Source of the DNA: Oscillatoria nigro-viridis PCC 7112
GTDB lineage: Bacteria; Cyanobacteriota; Cyanobacteriia; Cyanobacteriales; Microcoleaceae
Assembly: GCF_000317475.1 (NCBI RefSeq)
Contig: NC_019729.1
Coordinates: 1,316,501 to 1,380,500, forward strand
Length of the DNA stretch: 64,000 bases
Direction of reading: 5' to 3'
Below the pieces are notes generated by a model. It was not told the DNA's origin and searched no databases. It was given only the letters and a program-made list of their open reading frames with translations. The position numbers were made by a program, and so were the translations under genes. The first letter of the stretch is position 1. The number at the start of each line of letters is the position of its first letter. Shown piece by piece: positions 18,524 through 27,378 of the stretch.

Positions 18524-21091
18524 TTGGCAGTATTGACGGGTACATTGACAAATGACAATCTCATCGGCGGGCCTGAGAATGACAACATCTCAGGGCTTGA
18601 GGGCAATGACACCATTGCTGGCTTAGATGGCAACGACACCTTGCTCGGCGGTGCAGGAAACGACAACGTAAATGGGGGTGGAGGAAATGACTCCCTGATT
18701 GGCGACAGTGGCGATGACATCCTGGATGGGGGTATCGGCAATGATGTTCTCAATGGAGGTGGTGGCAATGATAGTCTCGCTGGTGGCGATGGAGATGACA
18801 CGCTGCTAGGGACTGGGCCTAGCACCTTGGATGGCGGTGCGGGCAATGACTATCTCAGTGGTAGTGGTAATAGCACCTTGGATGGCGGTGCTGGCGATGA
18901 TACGCTCAGTGCCGGATTTGGCAGTGGGAATGTGCTGCGAGGCGGTGCAGGTAACGATCGCTATCTCCTGCGGGATTTTAGCCAGAATCAGCTTCAAATT
19001 CAGGATACAGGTGGCATCGATCGCCTAGACTTTGTTGATTTTAGCAACGATGTCAGTACCAGCCCTACCCTGTCACTGTCGCTGTCATCGGGAAATACAG
19101 GCTTGGCCCGCCAAGGCACGAGTTTACTGATTGACACCAACAAAGACGGTATCGTCAGGGCTACCGATGACGTGGTAATTTCCGACTTCTTCGGTGCATC
19201 GGCGACTGTTGAAGGTGTTGGCTTTATCGAAACTGTCGGCAATCTCGCTGGTACGGAGATTCTCGCGGCTAATTTGACTGAGGCTACGGCTGTACCCGGA
19301 AGCAGTGCAAGCACCGGCACAGCAGGCAACGATAACCTCACAGGCACTATCGGTAATGACAACATCTCAGGTTTAGAAGGCAATGACACCCTTGTTGGCT
19401 TAGATGGCAACGACACCTTGCTCGGCGGTGCAGGAAACGACAACGTAAATGGGGGTGGAGGAAATGACTCCCTGATTGGCGACAGTGGCGATGACATCCT
19501 GGATGGGGGTATCGGCAATGATGTTCTCAATGGAGGTGGTGGCAATGATAGTCTCGCTGGTGGCGATGGAGATGACACGCTGCTAGGGACTGGGCCTAGC
19601 ACCTTGGATGGCGGTGCGGGCAATGACTATCTCAGTGGTAGTGGTAATAGCACCTTGGATGGCGGTGCTGGCGATGATACGCTCAGTGCCGGATTTGGCA
19701 GTGGGAATGTGCTGCGAGGCGGTGCAGGTAACGATCGCTATCTCCTGCGGGATTTTAGCCAGAATCAGCTTCAAATTCAGGATACAGGTGGCATCGATCG
19801 CCTAGACTTTGTTGATTTTAGCAACGATGTCAGTACCAGCCCTACCCTGTCACTGTCGCTGTCATCGGGAAATACAGGCTTGGCCCGCCAAGGCACGAGT
19901 TTACTGATTGACACCAACAAAGACGGTATCGTCAGGGCTACCGATGACGTGGTAATTTCCGACTTCTTCGGTGCATCGGCGACTGTTGAAGGTGTTGGCT
20001 TTATCGAAACTGTCGGCAATCTCGCTGGTACGGAGATTCTCACAGCTAATTTACCAGACTCACCCACAGCGCCAACACCCACAGCCCCAACACCCACAGC
20101 CCCAACACCCACCGCGCCAACACCCACGGCGCCGACACCCACAGCGCCGACACCGATTGCACCCACCCCACCGATTGCACCCACCCCACCGATACCCACA
20201 CCGGTTACGACACCCACACCGGCTACAGCACCAACACCCGTTTTCACTCCCGCACCGCCTGTGACGATCGCACTGCCGATCGCACTCACAGTCACCAACG
20301 CACCCGCACCGACAGGCTCAGCGTCAGGGAATATCGGCAGCAACAGCAATGACGCGATCGTGGCGATCGACGCTAACATTCCCGTCTACGGCAACAAAGG
20401 CAACGATACCTTAATCGGCAATAGCGAAAACAACACATTCTTCGGAGGCAAAGGTGACGATGCCTTATTTGGCGACGACGGCAACGATCTCCTATTTGGC
20501 AACGACGGCAATGACACCGTGATTGGAGGCGACGGTAACGATATCGAGTTAGGAGGAAAAGGTGAGGACGTTTTGTATGGCGGCGACGGTAACGATGCCA
20601 TCAGCGGCGATCTAGGCAACAATACTTTAGCCGGCGAAGCTGGAGACGACAACCTCTACGGCGGTAAAGATAACGATGCTTTGCTCGGCGGTACTGGCAA
20701 CGATTTCCTCTACGGCAAAGAAGGCAACGACATTCTGACTGGCGTTGACGGCACTGCTGCTAATCCAGGGCGAGGCGAAATCGATACGCTGATTGGCGCT
20801 GAAGGCAACGATACTTTCTTGCTGGGAGATGCCACCAAGTTCTATTACAACGATGGTGTCGATACCGCCACGGGCGCAGGCGACTACGCTTTGATTGTCG
20901 GTTTCAACCCGAGTGAAGATATCCTCCAACTTCAAGGTGCTCCTAGCACTTATCAGTTAGGTGCTTCACCCGAAGGATTGCCTGCTGGTACCGCTATTTT
21001 CAAGAAGACTTCGGGCGCGGATGAATTGATTGCGATCGTCCAATCAGTTTCTTTCCTGGCTATTGACAGCACCTCTTTGCGCTTCGTCTAA
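18524..21091 (+). CDS. RTX (hemolysin-type calcium-binding repeat) protein with Thr/Pro-rich linker
   Basis: Secreted-type protein of 855 aa built from Ca-binding nonapeptides (GGxGNDxLx pattern). Three parts: two nearly identical 259-residue modules (RTX repeats plus a beta-rich segment containing RYLLRDFSQNQLQIQD and SLLIDTNKDGIV), a linker of about 60 residues made of TAPTP units, and a C-terminal RTX domain ending in SFLAIDSTSLRFV. There is no N-terminal signal, consistent with C-terminally directed type I secretion, as known for the family. Start is TTG at 18524, supported by AGGA about 9 bases upstream; no ATG is available. The last 280 residues are almost identical to the protein at 53938. 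Role unknown: adhesion, S-layer or toxin are all possible. Confidence 0.88.
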   Translation: MAVLTGTLTNDNLIGGPENDNISGLEGNDTIAGLDGNDTLLGGAGNDNVNGGGGNDSLIGDSGDDILDGGIGNDVLNGGGGNDSLAGGDGDDTLLGTGPSTLDGGAGNDYLSGSGNSTLDGGAGDDTLSAGFGSGNVLRGGAGNDRYLLRDFSQNQLQIQDTGGIDRLDFVDFSNDVSTSPTLSLSLSSGNTGLARQGTSLLIDTNKDGIVRATDDVVISDFFGASATVEGVGFIETVGNLAGTEILAANLTEATAVPGSSASTGTAGNDNLTGTIGNDNISGLEGNDTLVGLDGNDTLLGGAGNDNVNGGGGNDSLIGDSGDDILDGGIGNDVLNGGGGNDSLAGGDGDDTLLGTGPSTLDGGAGNDYLSGSGNSTLDGGAGDDTLSAGFGSGNVLRGGAGNDRYLLRDFSQNQLQIQDTGGIDRLDFVDFSNDVSTSPTLSLSLSSGNTGLARQGTSLLIDTNKDGIVRATDDVVISDFFGASATVEGVGFIETVGNLAGTEILTANLPDSPTAPTPTAPTPTAPTPTAPTPTAPTPTAPTPIAPTPPIAPTPPIPTPVTTPTPATAPTPVFTPAPPVTIALPIALTVTNAPAPTGSASGNIGSNSNDAIVAIDANIPVYGNKGNDTLIGNSENNTFFGGKGDDALFGDDGNDLLFGNDGNDTVIGGDGNDIELGGKGEDVLYGGDGNDAISGDLGNNTLAGEAGDDNLYGGKDNDALLGGTGNDFLYGKEGNDILTGVDGTAANPGRGEIDTLIGAEGNDTFLLGDATKFYYNDGVDTATGAGDYALIVGFNPSEDILQLQGAPSTYQLGASPEGLPAGTAIFKKTSGADELIAIVQSVSFLAIDSTSLRFV
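18619..20043 (+). repeat. 777-bp-period tandem duplication inside the RTX gene
   Basis: DNA at about 18619-19266 recurs at 19396-20043 with no difference that I could see by eye. Sequences just outside the units differ in many silent positions. The period is 777 bp, exactly 259 codons, so the frame is kept. Near-identity at silent sites implies a very recent duplication or gene conversion. Confidence 0.92.
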
Positions 21092-21183
21092 CGGCAAAGT
21101 TCCATCCCCCTCGATCGGCGGTTGAAACCGCTTCTTTTCAAACGAAGTCCCTCTCTAAGAGACTAAGAAATTTAAGTTAGATT

Positions 21184-21213
21184 AAGTCCTGCCTTTGGTG
21201 CAGGACTTTTTTT
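21184..21213 (+). terminator. Rho-independent terminator of the RTX gene
   Basis: AAGTCCTGC pairs with GCAGGACTT around a short loop and runs straight into a T tract (21207-21213). It is about 95 bases past the RTX stop codon. Confidence 0.85.
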
Positions 21214-21366
21214 GTGCGGTGGATGGGCGATCGGCTGCCGCCCAAAATTGATTGTCAAAATGCTATACTCAAAATCAGAAAATAGTTGTACAATATTTTT
21301 CTAGTCGTTTTTTACCGATCGACCTCCAAAGTGAAAGCAGGTGAAAGCAAGTAAAAAACACTAAGC

Positions 21367-21438
21367 GCGGGCGTAATTCAGTGGTAGAATGTCAGCTTCC
21401 CATGCTGAACGTCGTGGGTTCGAGTCCCACCGTCCGCT
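21367..21438 (+). tRNA. tRNA-Gly, anticodon CCC
   Basis: Complete cloverleaf. The acceptor stem GCGGGCG pairs with CGTCCGC (one G-U), and the D arm holds TTCAGTGGTAGAA. The anticodon stem TCAGC/GCTGA encloses the loop TTCCCAT, giving anticodon CCC. The T arm is GTGGG-TTCGAGT-CCCAC. The discriminator is T at 21438 and CCA is not encoded. It reads GGG codons. Confidence 0.95.
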
Positions 21439-21492
21439 TTGACTGAATTTTCATAGAAGTATGAAAATTAATTAGTGCTATCAATTCAATCT

Positions 21493-22440
21493 ATGGCTGA
21501 TTTCTTAACCGCTGCTTTATATAAGTTCGTTGAACTACCTGATTTTGCTGAGCTGAAAGCACCGCTACTCGATTGTTGCAACAACAACAACGTCAAAGGC
21601 ACTATCTTGCTGGCCGAAGAAGGCATTAATGGCACTATTGCCGGCTCGGATGAGGGCGTACACGCAGTGCTGGCATTCTTGCGTAGTGACCCGCGTTTTG
21701 CGGATCTGGTACACAAGGAATCTTTTTCGGAAACAGCACCTTTTTACCGCCTGAAAATACGCTTGAAGCGCGAAATAGTCACGATGGGAGTACCGGACAT
21801 TAATCCCCGCCTCATGGCGGGCAAATATGTTAAGCCTGATGAGTGGAATAAGCTGCTTGACGATCCCGATGTTGTCGTGGTTGATGTGCGTAACGAATTC
21901 GAGGTATCTATGGGTACTTTTGAAGGCGCTATTAATCCAAAAACAAAAAGCTTTTCTGAGTTACCGGAATGGGTGCTGCGGGAAACTGCTTTACGCAATA
22001 AACCTAAAGTGGCAATGTTTTGTACGGGTGGTATTCGCTGCGAGAAATCTACTGCTTTTTTGCGTACTCAAGGTTTTGAGGAAGTCTATCATCTCGAAGG
22101 CGGAATTTTAAAATATTTGGAAACGGTGCCGGAAGCAGAAAGTCGTTGGGAAGGTGAATGTTTTGTCTTTGATGAACGGGTTTCTGTTGGTCAGGGCTTA
22201 AAGCCGGGTAATTATGAACTTTGTCGCGGTTGTCGTCACCCGATTAGTCAGGAAGATAAGGCTTCTGAATTATTTGTACTTGGTGTGAGTTGTCCTCATT
22301 GTCATGACTCCAAAACTGAAACCAAAAAACAAGGCTTATCTGAACGTCAACGTCAGATTGAGCTTGCTAAGCGTCGCAACCAAGTACATATAGGCGCGCG
22401 CTACGAGGCGAAGAAAAAAGTAGATGAGTCCTGCGACTAA
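21493..22440 (+). CDS. trhO: tRNA uridine(34) hydroxylase TrhO (YceA-type rhodanese protein)
   Basis: Oxygen-dependent enzyme that hydroxylates wobble uridine to 5-hydroxyuridine in tRNA, in the cytosol. The N-terminal acylphosphatase-like domain (1-95) contains GTILLAEEGINGTIAG. The rhodanese domain carries the active-site loop FCTGGIRCEKST. A C-terminal Cys-rich part (CRGCRHPISQEDK and CPHCHD) completes the family layout. The frame opens at GTG 21475, but ATG 21493 gives the normal start MADFLTAALYKF, so I chose it; neither has a clear ribosome site. It lies just behind tRNA-Gly on the same strand, which may be chance. Confidence 0.92.
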   Translation: MADFLTAALYKFVELPDFAELKAPLLDCCNNNNVKGTILLAEEGINGTIAGSDEGVHAVLAFLRSDPRFADLVHKESFSETAPFYRLKIRLKREIVTMGVPDINPRLMAGKYVKPDEWNKLLDDPDVVVVDVRNEFEVSMGTFEGAINPKTKSFSELPEWVLRETALRNKPKVAMFCTGGIRCEKSTAFLRTQGFEEVYHLEGGILKYLETVPEAESRWEGECFVFDERVSVGQGLKPGNYELCRGCRHPISQEDKASELFVLGVSCPHCHDSKTETKKQGLSERQRQIELAKRRNQVHIGARYEAKKKVDESCD

Positions 22441-22462
22441 TAGTATTATTCACTAAGCTCAA

Positions 22463-22527
22463 AGAAACCCGGTTAATACGAAAAATCTTGTTTGGCGGCG
22501 AGAAATATAGAAAGAAACCGGGTTTCT
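22463..22527. repeat. 65-bp inverted-repeat element, copy 1
   Basis: Ends AGAAACCCGG and CCGGGTTTCT are perfect inverted repeats. A second 65-bp copy at 22801-22865 shares the ends and a core like ACGAAAAATCTTGTTTGGCG. A half-copy motif also appears near 29829. Confidence 0.8.
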
Positions 22528-22644
22528 GACTCGTGTAGTAAGCTGTCGGGCATCTTGCGTTGTATTTTTTGGGCGGGCGGGACGCCCACCCCACAAGAAT
22601 TGCATCAAACTTGACTGTAAAATTTAGATGCGCCTCACCTGATT

Positions 22645-22778
22645 GGGAGCATCTCAATGAAAGCAGCCCTCCGCTAGAAATAGGAGTTAGGAGTCAGGAG
22701 TCAGAAGCTAGGAGAAAAGAGTCAGAAGTCAGAAGTCAGGAGCCAGAATCAGTGTTTTTACAAATATGAGATGCTCCC
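22645..22778. mobile_element. 134-bp MITE, copy 2, with 8-bp target-site duplication ACCTGATT
   Basis: Same terminal repeats and length as the copy at 15238-15371, with about three base changes. ACCTGATT is directly repeated at 22637-22644 and 22779-22786. No coding capacity, so it would need a transposase in trans. An 8-bp duplication fits ISL3, IS66 or IS256-like enzymes, but no matching full-length parent is in this window. Confidence 0.93.
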
Positions 22779-22800
22779 ACCTGATTAGCACTATGCTCAA

Positions 22801-22865
22801 AGAAACCCCGTTTCGACGAAAAATCTGGTTTGGCGACGAGAAATCAACGAATAAACCGGGTTTCT
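22801..22865. repeat. 65-bp inverted-repeat element, copy 2
   Basis: Same length and ends as 22463-22527, in the same orientation, with several differences in the core. The 134-bp MITE sits between the two copies. Confidence 0.8.
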
Positions 22866-23028
22866 GACCCGAAAAACCCGATCGCGCGATCGACTAATTA
22901 TATCGTTTCCGGTTCCATCGGAATAATAAAATCCACTCAACAGTTAACACTCAACCATTCAGTTTTTCGACCCCCAGTCAACAGTCAACAGTCAACAATA
23001 ATTCCGGTGCAACCGGAATTGATATTAT

Positions 23029-23685
23029 ATGTCAGCAACATACCCGATTTTGTATTCCTTCCGCCGCTGTCCCTATGCTATGCGCGCACGCTTGGCCTTG
23101 ATGGTTAGCAATCGGGTGTGTGAGTTGCGGGAAGTTGTTTTGCGAGACAAACCACCAGAGATGTTGGAAGTATCTGCCAAAGGTACGGTACCAATATTGA
23201 TTGATGTTGACGGGCGGGTACTCGATCAAAGTATCGATATCATGCTGTGGGCATTGAGACAACACGATCCTGAAAAATGGTTGATGCCACAGCAAGGTTC
23301 TGTTACAGAAATGCTGGAACTAATCGCTCTATTTGATGATAGGTTTAAATATCATCTTGACCGTTATAAGTACCCCGATCGCTATCCCGGTGTTGATGCT
23401 CAAGTACATCGTTATGAAGGTTCTTTATTCCTGGAAAAACTCAACTCACAGTTAAGCGCCACTAAATATTTGTTTGGTAACAATGTAGCATTAGCTGATA
23501 TGGCGATCGCACCTTTTGTTCGTCAATTCGCTCATACCGATCGAACTTGGTTCAACGAACAGCCTTGGCCTGGGCTACAAGCTTGGTTAGTAGAGTTTAC
23601 AGAGTCTGAAATTTATACTAATGTTATGCAGAAATACCCGAAATGGGAATCCGGTAATCCAGGTGTAATTTTTCCTTCCTCGTAA
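23029..23685 (+). CDS. Glutathione S-transferase family protein
   Basis: Cytosolic GST-like protein of 218 aa. The thioredoxin-like N-terminal domain opens YSFRRCPYAMRARLAL with a CPYA redox motif, followed by the cis-Pro site AKGTVPILID and the glutathione-contact segment VLDQSIDIMLW. The helical C-terminal domain (90-218) has the normal N-capping region (NVALADMAIAPFVRQFAH). The catalytic Cys suggests an omega/beta-like or thiol-transferase role rather than a Tyr/Ser class. Start ATG 23029 has no strong ribosome site. Substrate unknown. Confidence 0.9.
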   Translation: MSATYPILYSFRRCPYAMRARLALMVSNRVCELREVVLRDKPPEMLEVSAKGTVPILIDVDGRVLDQSIDIMLWALRQHDPEKWLMPQQGSVTEMLELIALFDDRFKYHLDRYKYPDRYPGVDAQVHRYEGSLFLEKLNSQLSATKYLFGNNVALADMAIAPFVRQFAHTDRTWFNEQPWPGLQAWLVEFTESEIYTNVMQKYPKWESGNPGVIFPSS

Positions 23686-23777
23686 TTAGTTATTCAGGAC
23701 TTACGCACTCAAGGGCGTTGAATCAATGGTTTGAGATTGTTGCACTACGTTCTCTAATGTTAGTTACCGTGCCTTAT

Positions 23778-23892
23778 ATCTTGCACCATTCTCAATTAGC
23801 ATTTTAGGAACAGGCTTTCCGGCCCGTGAAGCAAGAAAATTTATCTTTTGTGGAACGGGCCGAAGAGCCCGTTCTTGAGAATGGTGCAAGAT
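23778..23892. repeat. 115-bp element with perfect 18-bp terminal inverted repeats
   Basis: ATCTTGCACCATTCTCAA at 23778-23795 is exactly complementary to 23875-23892. A smaller GGCCCGT/ACGGGCC pair lies inside. Just outside, GTTACCGTGC (left) and GTTACCATGC (right) look like a slightly decayed target duplication, which would put the true ends 4 bases further out. It could also serve as a terminator for the GST gene. Confidence 0.7.
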
Positions 23893-24042
23893 GTGAGTTA
23901 CCATGCTAAACTTATTTTTTTCAGAAGACAAGATTGAGTGTCATTTGACTAGAAAAGTGACGCAGGCAAAAATCGCATTTTGCTAAAATTTTTAACTGGA
24001 AAGGATTGATTGTAATCTAGTAAGTATTGTCAGGTTGTAATT

Positions 24043-27000
24043 ATGATTGATGTTGGTTCGTTAGTGCGATCGCCCAGAAACGATTTGGGAGTTGGAAAAG
24101 TTGTCGAGGTATCGCGTACCGATGCCGTAGTTGAATATTTTTGCTCAGTAAAAAACCGCTTCCGCAAAACTGTACCCTTGGGTTTGCTGCAAGAAGCCAG
24201 ACTTCAGCGCCAAACCCGCTGCTACCTCTGGAGCACAACTCAGGAAAGATGGATAATTGGGCGAGTTTATGACTGGGATGAAGATAAATTAGAGTACGAA
24301 ATTGACCTGCCCGACAGCCAAAGTTTGCAAGCTGTTGAAACCGAACTGTACGTTCGCTGCAATATCCCGATCGCCGATCCGATCGACATTTTAGCAGTCA
24401 AAGGCCAAGAAACGCCGTATTTTCACGATCGCCGATTGGCATTCGTTCAATCTGCGATCGAACAGCGGGCCGTCAGCCGCGGCATGACCGGTTTAATTTC
24501 TGCTAACATAGACCTCTATCCGCACCAAGTTGAAGTCGTCCGGCGCGTCCTAGAAGACCCAATCGTGCGCTATTTATTGGCAGACGAACCAGGACTGGGA
24601 AAAACAGTAGAAGCCGGGACAATTCTCCGCCAATTTCTGCTAGATGAACCCAACGGACGCGCTGTGGTACTGGTTCCGAAATACTTGCTCGAACAGTGGC
24701 GGCAGGAGTTGGAAAATAAATTCTATTTGTCTCATTTTGCTGACCGAGTGCAGCTTGTTGCTGTTAGCGACATCAATCAAATTAGCCGCAACGCCAACCT
24801 AGATTTTCTGATTGTGGATGAAGCGCATGATGTGGCGGCAATGGCACATTCGAGCGATCGCGCTCAGCAGCAGTGCTTTGAACTCTGTCAGAAACTAGCT
24901 CAGAAAAGCAAAAATGTATTGTTATTATCTGCAACGCCAGTTCTCGGCCGCGAGCAAGATTTTCTAACGATGCTGCACTTGCTAGATCCCACAACTTACC
25001 GTATTGATGACCTGGAAAGCTTCAAAGAACAGGTGCAAAACCGTCAGGAAATCGGCCGCGCTTTGCTAAATTTCCGAGAAAATGCCAAGCCGGCTGTTTT
25101 GCAAACAACACTCGCTCAACTTCGCACTATTTTTGCAAAAGATGATTATTTAATCGGATTAGCAACAGAGTTAGAAAGTTGTTTGAAAACTAAAAAAACC
25201 GCAGAACAGCCTCGCCTTGTCCGAACTATTCGCACTCATGTTAGCGATACCTACCGCCTGCATCGTCGCATCCTTCGCAACCGCCGGGATGCGGTTGAGG
25301 ATGTGATTTTCGATCGAGATGCTGTCCCAAAAACCGAGTACGATCTGAATGATGAACAGTGGTCGGAAATTCAAACCGTACTCGATCAATGGCGCACAGT
25401 CGCTCCAAAATCTAGCGAATATCAGAGAATTTTTCTGCTATTTTTCCGCGCTTCCGGTACTTGGCTGAGTGTTTTAGAACGGGTGGTCAAAGCTCGCTTG
25501 CAGAAAAAATCAACTCCAGAACTCGATCGCGAATTCGGACAAAATGACACGGCAATTTTGACCAAAACGGCGCTGTTTCCCGAAGAAAGGGAAATACTAG
25601 AAACCTTGCTCAATACCCTGGAAAAGCCCCAGGAAGGACTCGACCGACTGAGTTTGTTACGAATCGCGATTCTGCGATTTCTCGCAGTTGCTTTGAAGGT
25701 TCCGCGCGAGTATCACAGCAATCCTCGCGATTTGCTGTCGAGAATTCAACAGCAAATTAAACGGCCGATTCCGGGGGAGCGTTTCCCGAAAATTGTGATT
25801 TTTACCAGTTTTACTGCAACTTGTAAAGAGATTGCGGAAAATTTAGCTAAAATATTTGGTAAAAATGCGATCGCCAGCCATGACACGAGCAAATCGGCTG
25901 ATGATGTTGAGGCTAGTCTCAAGCGGTTTAAGACACAGCCTCATTGTTTTATCTTAGTGTGCGATCGATCGGCGGAAGTAGGGGTAAACCTGCAATTGAC
26001 AGATTGGTTAATTCACTTCGATTTGCCGTGGTTTCCCAACCAGTTAGAACAAAGACTCGGCAGAGTCGATCGCATTGGCAGCAAAATGGGAGTGCAATTT
26101 TGTTTGTTTGCAGGCCCGGATTTGCCGGAGAGTCCCCACGAAGCTTGGTTTCAAGTTTTAAAAGATGGGTTTAATATCTTCAACAAATCTATTGCCAGCC
26201 TTCAGTTTTATGCTGAGGAAAAAATTCTCAAACTAGAAGAAAAGTTGTTTGCTGAGGGAGGCAAGGGCTTATCAAGCGAAATAGAAGCGATTAAAACTGA
26301 AATCGAACAAGAGAAAATCAAAATTGACGAACAGTACGTTCTCGATGAAATTGATACTCTTGATGACAGTGCATCTCAGTATTTTGAATCTCTAGACAAC
26401 TGCGATGCTAAGCATAAAGAAATGCAGCGGGCTACTGAAGGTTGGTTGTGCCAAGCTCTTCACTTCAAACAAATCGAACATCCGAGTATATCGGGGTTGC
26501 TGCGCTATCAACCTACTCAAAAAACTTTGATTCCCTCAAACGATTTGAGAACCAGATTGATTCCTTATTGCCAGCAATATGGCAGTTACAATCGCCGTAT
26601 TGCTCATCAGAATGCGGATGTCGCTCTTTACCGCATTGGTGAGGGATTGATCGATGCACTTGGCTCTTATATTCGCTGGGACGATCGCGGTCAAGCTTTT
26701 GCCATGTGGCGGCATGATGAAAGTTGGGATGCGGAGCCTGGAAAGGAGTGGTTCGGCTTCCAGTTTAATTATTCCATCCAGACTGATGTGCAGCCGGCCG
26801 AGCAAGTTTTGCAAGCACAAAACATCGAAAATTACAACTTGAAAGCTTTGCAGCGCCGCGCTGATGCTCTGTTTCTCCCCTGTTTTGAAACTGTGTTTGT
26901 AGATGCTCGCAGCGAGCGGATGTCTCTGGTGGAAGATGCGGAACTTCTGGCGATTTTGCAGCGGGCTTATAAGGGGAAAGGCGGGCCGAATCGGGATTAC

Positions 27001-27378
27001 AATTTGTCGAAAAATCGCACGTCGCTGCTTGACAGTTTTGTCGATCCCCTAGAATGGGATGATTTTTGTCAAAAGGGACGGGTGGTATCGGAGGAGTTGC
27101 TGCGCGGGCGATCGGCTTTTGTGGAAATGTGCGATCGATCTGCTGTCACTGCTGCTATCCAACTCGAAAACCGGGTGAATCAATTGCAATTGCGCTTGAA
27201 TCGACTTTCTAAATCCGAACAACTTTTAGAATCGGTTTTAGCTGATGAAATCAATACGGAAAGTTTGTTGAGTGACGCGGTTTTAGCTGGTATTCGCCGC
27301 CCGCACATGACTCTTGAGTCTGTGGGTTTTATTGTGATTTCTGGGCGTCCTCCGGTAAAGTCGGAGGATGAAGGATAA
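24043..27378 (+). CDS. SNF2-family helicase, DpdE-like
   Basis: A large (1,111 aa) DEAD/SNF2 ATPase. An N-terminal SH3-like region (MIDVGSLVRSPRNDLGVGKVVEV) precedes Walker A in ADEPGLGKTVEAG (GLGKT 184-188) and DEAHD (from 259). Motif III is LLLSATPVLGREQDF. The helicase C-domain has IVIFTSFTATCKEIAE and ends with LEQRLGRVDRIGSKMG, as in RapA. The C-terminal 400 residues are family-specific. Overall layout matches DpdE, a restriction-side component of the 7-deazapurine-in-DNA (Dpd) defence systems, as I recall the family; this assignment is from memory of the pattern. No other dpd gene is nearby, so it stands alone. Start ATG 24043 is clear. Confidence 0.72.
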   Translation: MIDVGSLVRSPRNDLGVGKVVEVSRTDAVVEYFCSVKNRFRKTVPLGLLQEARLQRQTRCYLWSTTQERWIIGRVYDWDEDKLEYEIDLPDSQSLQAVETELYVRCNIPIADPIDILAVKGQETPYFHDRRLAFVQSAIEQRAVSRGMTGLISANIDLYPHQVEVVRRVLEDPIVRYLLADEPGLGKTVEAGTILRQFLLDEPNGRAVVLVPKYLLEQWRQELENKFYLSHFADRVQLVAVSDINQISRNANLDFLIVDEAHDVAAMAHSSDRAQQQCFELCQKLAQKSKNVLLLSATPVLGREQDFLTMLHLLDPTTYRIDDLESFKEQVQNRQEIGRALLNFRENAKPAVLQTTLAQLRTIFAKDDYLIGLATELESCLKTKKTAEQPRLVRTIRTHVSDTYRLHRRILRNRRDAVEDVIFDRDAVPKTEYDLNDEQWSEIQTVLDQWRTVAPKSSEYQRIFLLFFRASGTWLSVLERVVKARLQKKSTPELDREFGQNDTAILTKTALFPEEREILETLLNTLEKPQEGLDRLSLLRIAILRFLAVALKVPREYHSNPRDLLSRIQQQIKRPIPGERFPKIVIFTSFTATCKEIAENLAKIFGKNAIASHDTSKSADDVEASLKRFKTQPHCFILVCDRSAEVGVNLQLTDWLIHFDLPWFPNQLEQRLGRVDRIGSKMGVQFCLFAGPDLPESPHEAWFQVLKDGFNIFNKSIASLQFYAEEKILKLEEKLFAEGGKGLSSEIEAIKTEIEQEKIKIDEQYVLDEIDTLDDSASQYFESLDNCDAKHKEMQRATEGWLCQALHFKQIEHPSISGLLRYQPTQKTLIPSNDLRTRLIPYCQQYGSYNRRIAHQNADVALYRIGEGLIDALGSYIRWDDRGQAFAMWRHDESWDAEPGKEWFGFQFNYSIQTDVQPAEQVLQAQNIENYNLKALQRRADALFLPCFETVFVDARSERMSLVEDAELLAILQRAYKGKGGPNRDYNLSKNRTSLLDSFVDPLEWDDFCQKGRVVSEELLRGRSAFVEMCDRSAVTAAIQLENRVNQLQLRLNRLSKSEQLLESVLADEINTESLLSDAVLAGIRRPHMTLESVGFIVISGRPPVKSEDEG

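Noticed and set aside
19777..20379. Long minus-strand frame (200 codons) opposite the RTX gene
   Set aside because: The Gly/Val/Ala-rich product is a shadow of the TAPTP linker and RTX repeats on the other strand; identical shadows occur at the second RTX gene.
18524..21091. Repeated units that could be mistaken for a CRISPR array
   Set aside because: The repeats are in frame, code for RTX nonapeptides, and have no uniform repeat-spacer structure. I found no CRISPR array or cas gene in the window.
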